A stretch of DNA of 64,000 bases, from assembly GCA_964653855.1 (NCBI GenBank), contig CAZZFV010000002.1:1-64000 (forward strand), in the 5' to 3' direction. The notes under the pieces were generated by a model, which saw only the letters and a program-made list of their open reading frames with translations, was not told the origin of the DNA and ran no database searches. Of the stretch, positions 63,130 to 64,000 are shown in pieces (the first letter of the stretch is position 1; the number at the start of each line of letters is the position of its first letter). The position numbers and the translations under genes are program-made. The stretch is from RGIG3528 sp964653855. GTDB lineage: Bacteria; Bacillota; Clostridia; Lachnospirales; Lachnospiraceae.

Positions 63130-64000
63130 ATGTTAAAACTTGCGGAAATTTTTACCGATCACATGGTTTTTGCGCACGGAAAAAAGTGCGTGATTTGGGG
63201 AGAAAGTTCGGAATATTCGGTTACGGTGAAGCTTGATGACGAAACGGTTTATGAAACCGTATTCGGTGAGTTTGAAGCTTATTTGCCGGAGACTCTGCCC
63301 GGTGGCCCGCATACGGTAAGTGTAATTGCGGGAGACGAGGAAATTACGCTTTCGGACGTGTATTTCGGCGAAGTCTGGCTTGCCGGCGGTCAGTCAAACA
63401 TGGAATTTTTGTTAAAAAGCGATGCCGATTACGAAAAGGCCGTGAAGAGCGCAAATATCCCGATTCTTCGCGAATTTCAGGTTCCGAGAGCGGAATATAA
63501 GGATTATAGGCGCGATCATCCGGAAAAATTTGCGACGGCACCCAAGTGGTTTACATGCACGCCCGAAACATGCGGTGATTTTTCTGCCGTTGCATTCTGG
63601 TACGCAAAGAAATTTACCGAAAAATACAAGATTCCGGTCGGAATTATTTATTGCAATTGCGGCGGAAGTTCGGCGTCCGCATGGATCGATAAGTATACGC
63701 TTGCGACCGTACCCGAAGCGCACGAGTATGTGCTTGATTACGAAAGAGATTTGAAAGGCGTGTCCTTTCACGAATATATAAAGCGTCATGACGATTATTA
63801 CGAATATGACAGAATCTGGCATGAAAAAGCGGAAGAACTTATAAGGACGGAAGGACTTGACGTAAAGGCTGCCTATTCCGACCCCAGAATCGGTGCGTGC
63901 CCCTCTTGGCCGCCGCCGAGCGGACCGTGGCACTTCAGTTCTCCTTCAAACCTGTATTATGGGATGCTTTCAACAATCATACCGTTTACGCTTACAAAAG
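63130..64000 (+). CDS. SGNH carbohydrate acetylesterase (sialate O-acetylesterase family), 3' truncated by the window
   Basis: An open frame of at least 290 residues running off the window end. An N-terminal beta domain (LAEIFTDHMVFAHG, VIWGESSEYSVTVKL) precedes the SGNH hydrolase with the block I nucleophile Ser in WLAGGQSNMEF and the later CNCGGSSASAWI. No signal peptide is seen, so it would act in the cytosol on imported acetylated oligosaccharides. Despite the family name the substrate is probably plant hemicellulose, given the neighbours. ATG 63130 has a GGGGGTAGG ribosome site and lies 12 nt after the YesL-like gene. Confidence 0.92.
   Translation, partial: MLKLAEIFTDHMVFAHGKKCVIWGESSEYSVTVKLDDETVYETVFGEFEAYLPETLPGGPHTVSVIAGDEEITLSDVYFGEVWLAGGQSNMEFLLKSDADYEKAVKSANIPILREFQVPRAEYKDYRRDHPEKFATAPKWFTCTPETCGDFSAVAFWYAKKFTEKYKIPVGIIYCNCGGSSASAWIDKYTLATVPEAHEYVLDYERDLKGVSFHEYIKRHDDYYEYDRIWHEKAEELIRTEGLDVKAAYSDPRIGACPSWPPPSGPWHFSSPSNLYYGMLSTIIPFTLTK

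Overview
The window reads as a draft-assembly contig from an anaerobic, carbohydrate-fermenting Clostridia-type Firmicute, probably a gut or rumen organism. The basis is gene content: a class III (anaerobic) ribonucleotide reductase, Feo iron uptake with a FeoB-associated Cys-rich protein, HemZ, a single bifunctional Rel, strong AGGAGG ribosome binding sites, TTG and GTG starts, many U-tract terminators, lipobox lipoproteins, and sugar ABC importers with no local ATPase. A run of 100 N at 13515-13614 marks a scaffold gap. No rRNA, tRNA, CRISPR array, prophage or intact insertion sequence was seen.

Layout. 1-2441 is the 3' part of rpoC, followed by a strong terminator. 2577-6773 holds a secreted papain-like Cys protein of unknown role, class II fructose-bisphosphate aldolase (minus strand) and a membrane-anchored CotH-like protein. 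6860-8511 is dapA-dapB (lysine/peptidoglycan). 8560-11478 is an iron locus, feoA-feoB plus a small Cys-rich partner, whose leaders carry a repeated TTAGC-N4-GCTAA element coupled to a covarying stem. 11709-15126 has a secreted Ig-like (BIG2) protein divergent from a two-component system. 15158-19907 holds thrS (no TGS domain), a six-TM chemoreceptor and hflX. 20336-22708 is an NrdD with a fused C-terminal glutaredoxin-like domain. 22793-30272 is a tightly packed seven-gene run: thyA, folA, an MraY-like transferase, apt, rel, hemZ and an HD-GYP protein. aspS is opposed, then mgsA, a cold-shock gene and a GNAT/small HTH pair.

From 34172 the window is accessory sugar metabolism. First comes a TetR regulator with a FGGY kinase, class II aldolase, GtrA and class III aminotransferase; substrate unknown. 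Next is a LacI-controlled maltodextrin locus (39617-47182): surface starch-binding lipoprotein, cytosolic GH13, binding protein and two permeases. Last is a second LacI locus (47662 to the window end): a GH94 phosphorylase, GH42 beta-galactosidase, GH31 alpha-xylosidase-like enzyme, a large surface protein with three ~145-residue repeats, an Lpl/Ytc-type importer, a YesL-like protein and an SGNH acetylesterase cut by the window end. Together these fit uptake and intracellular stripping of decorated beta-glucan oligosaccharides, xyloglucan being the best guess: galactose off by GH42, xylose off by GH31, backbone phosphorolysed by GH94, acetyl groups removed by the esterase.

The most unusual signals are the repeated feo leader element, the NrdD-redoxin fusion, a Shine-Dalgarno separated from its start codon by a perfect hairpin (41797-41836), an apparently leaderless CotH gene, a complex palindromic element at 39434-39612, and the repeat-built surface protein.
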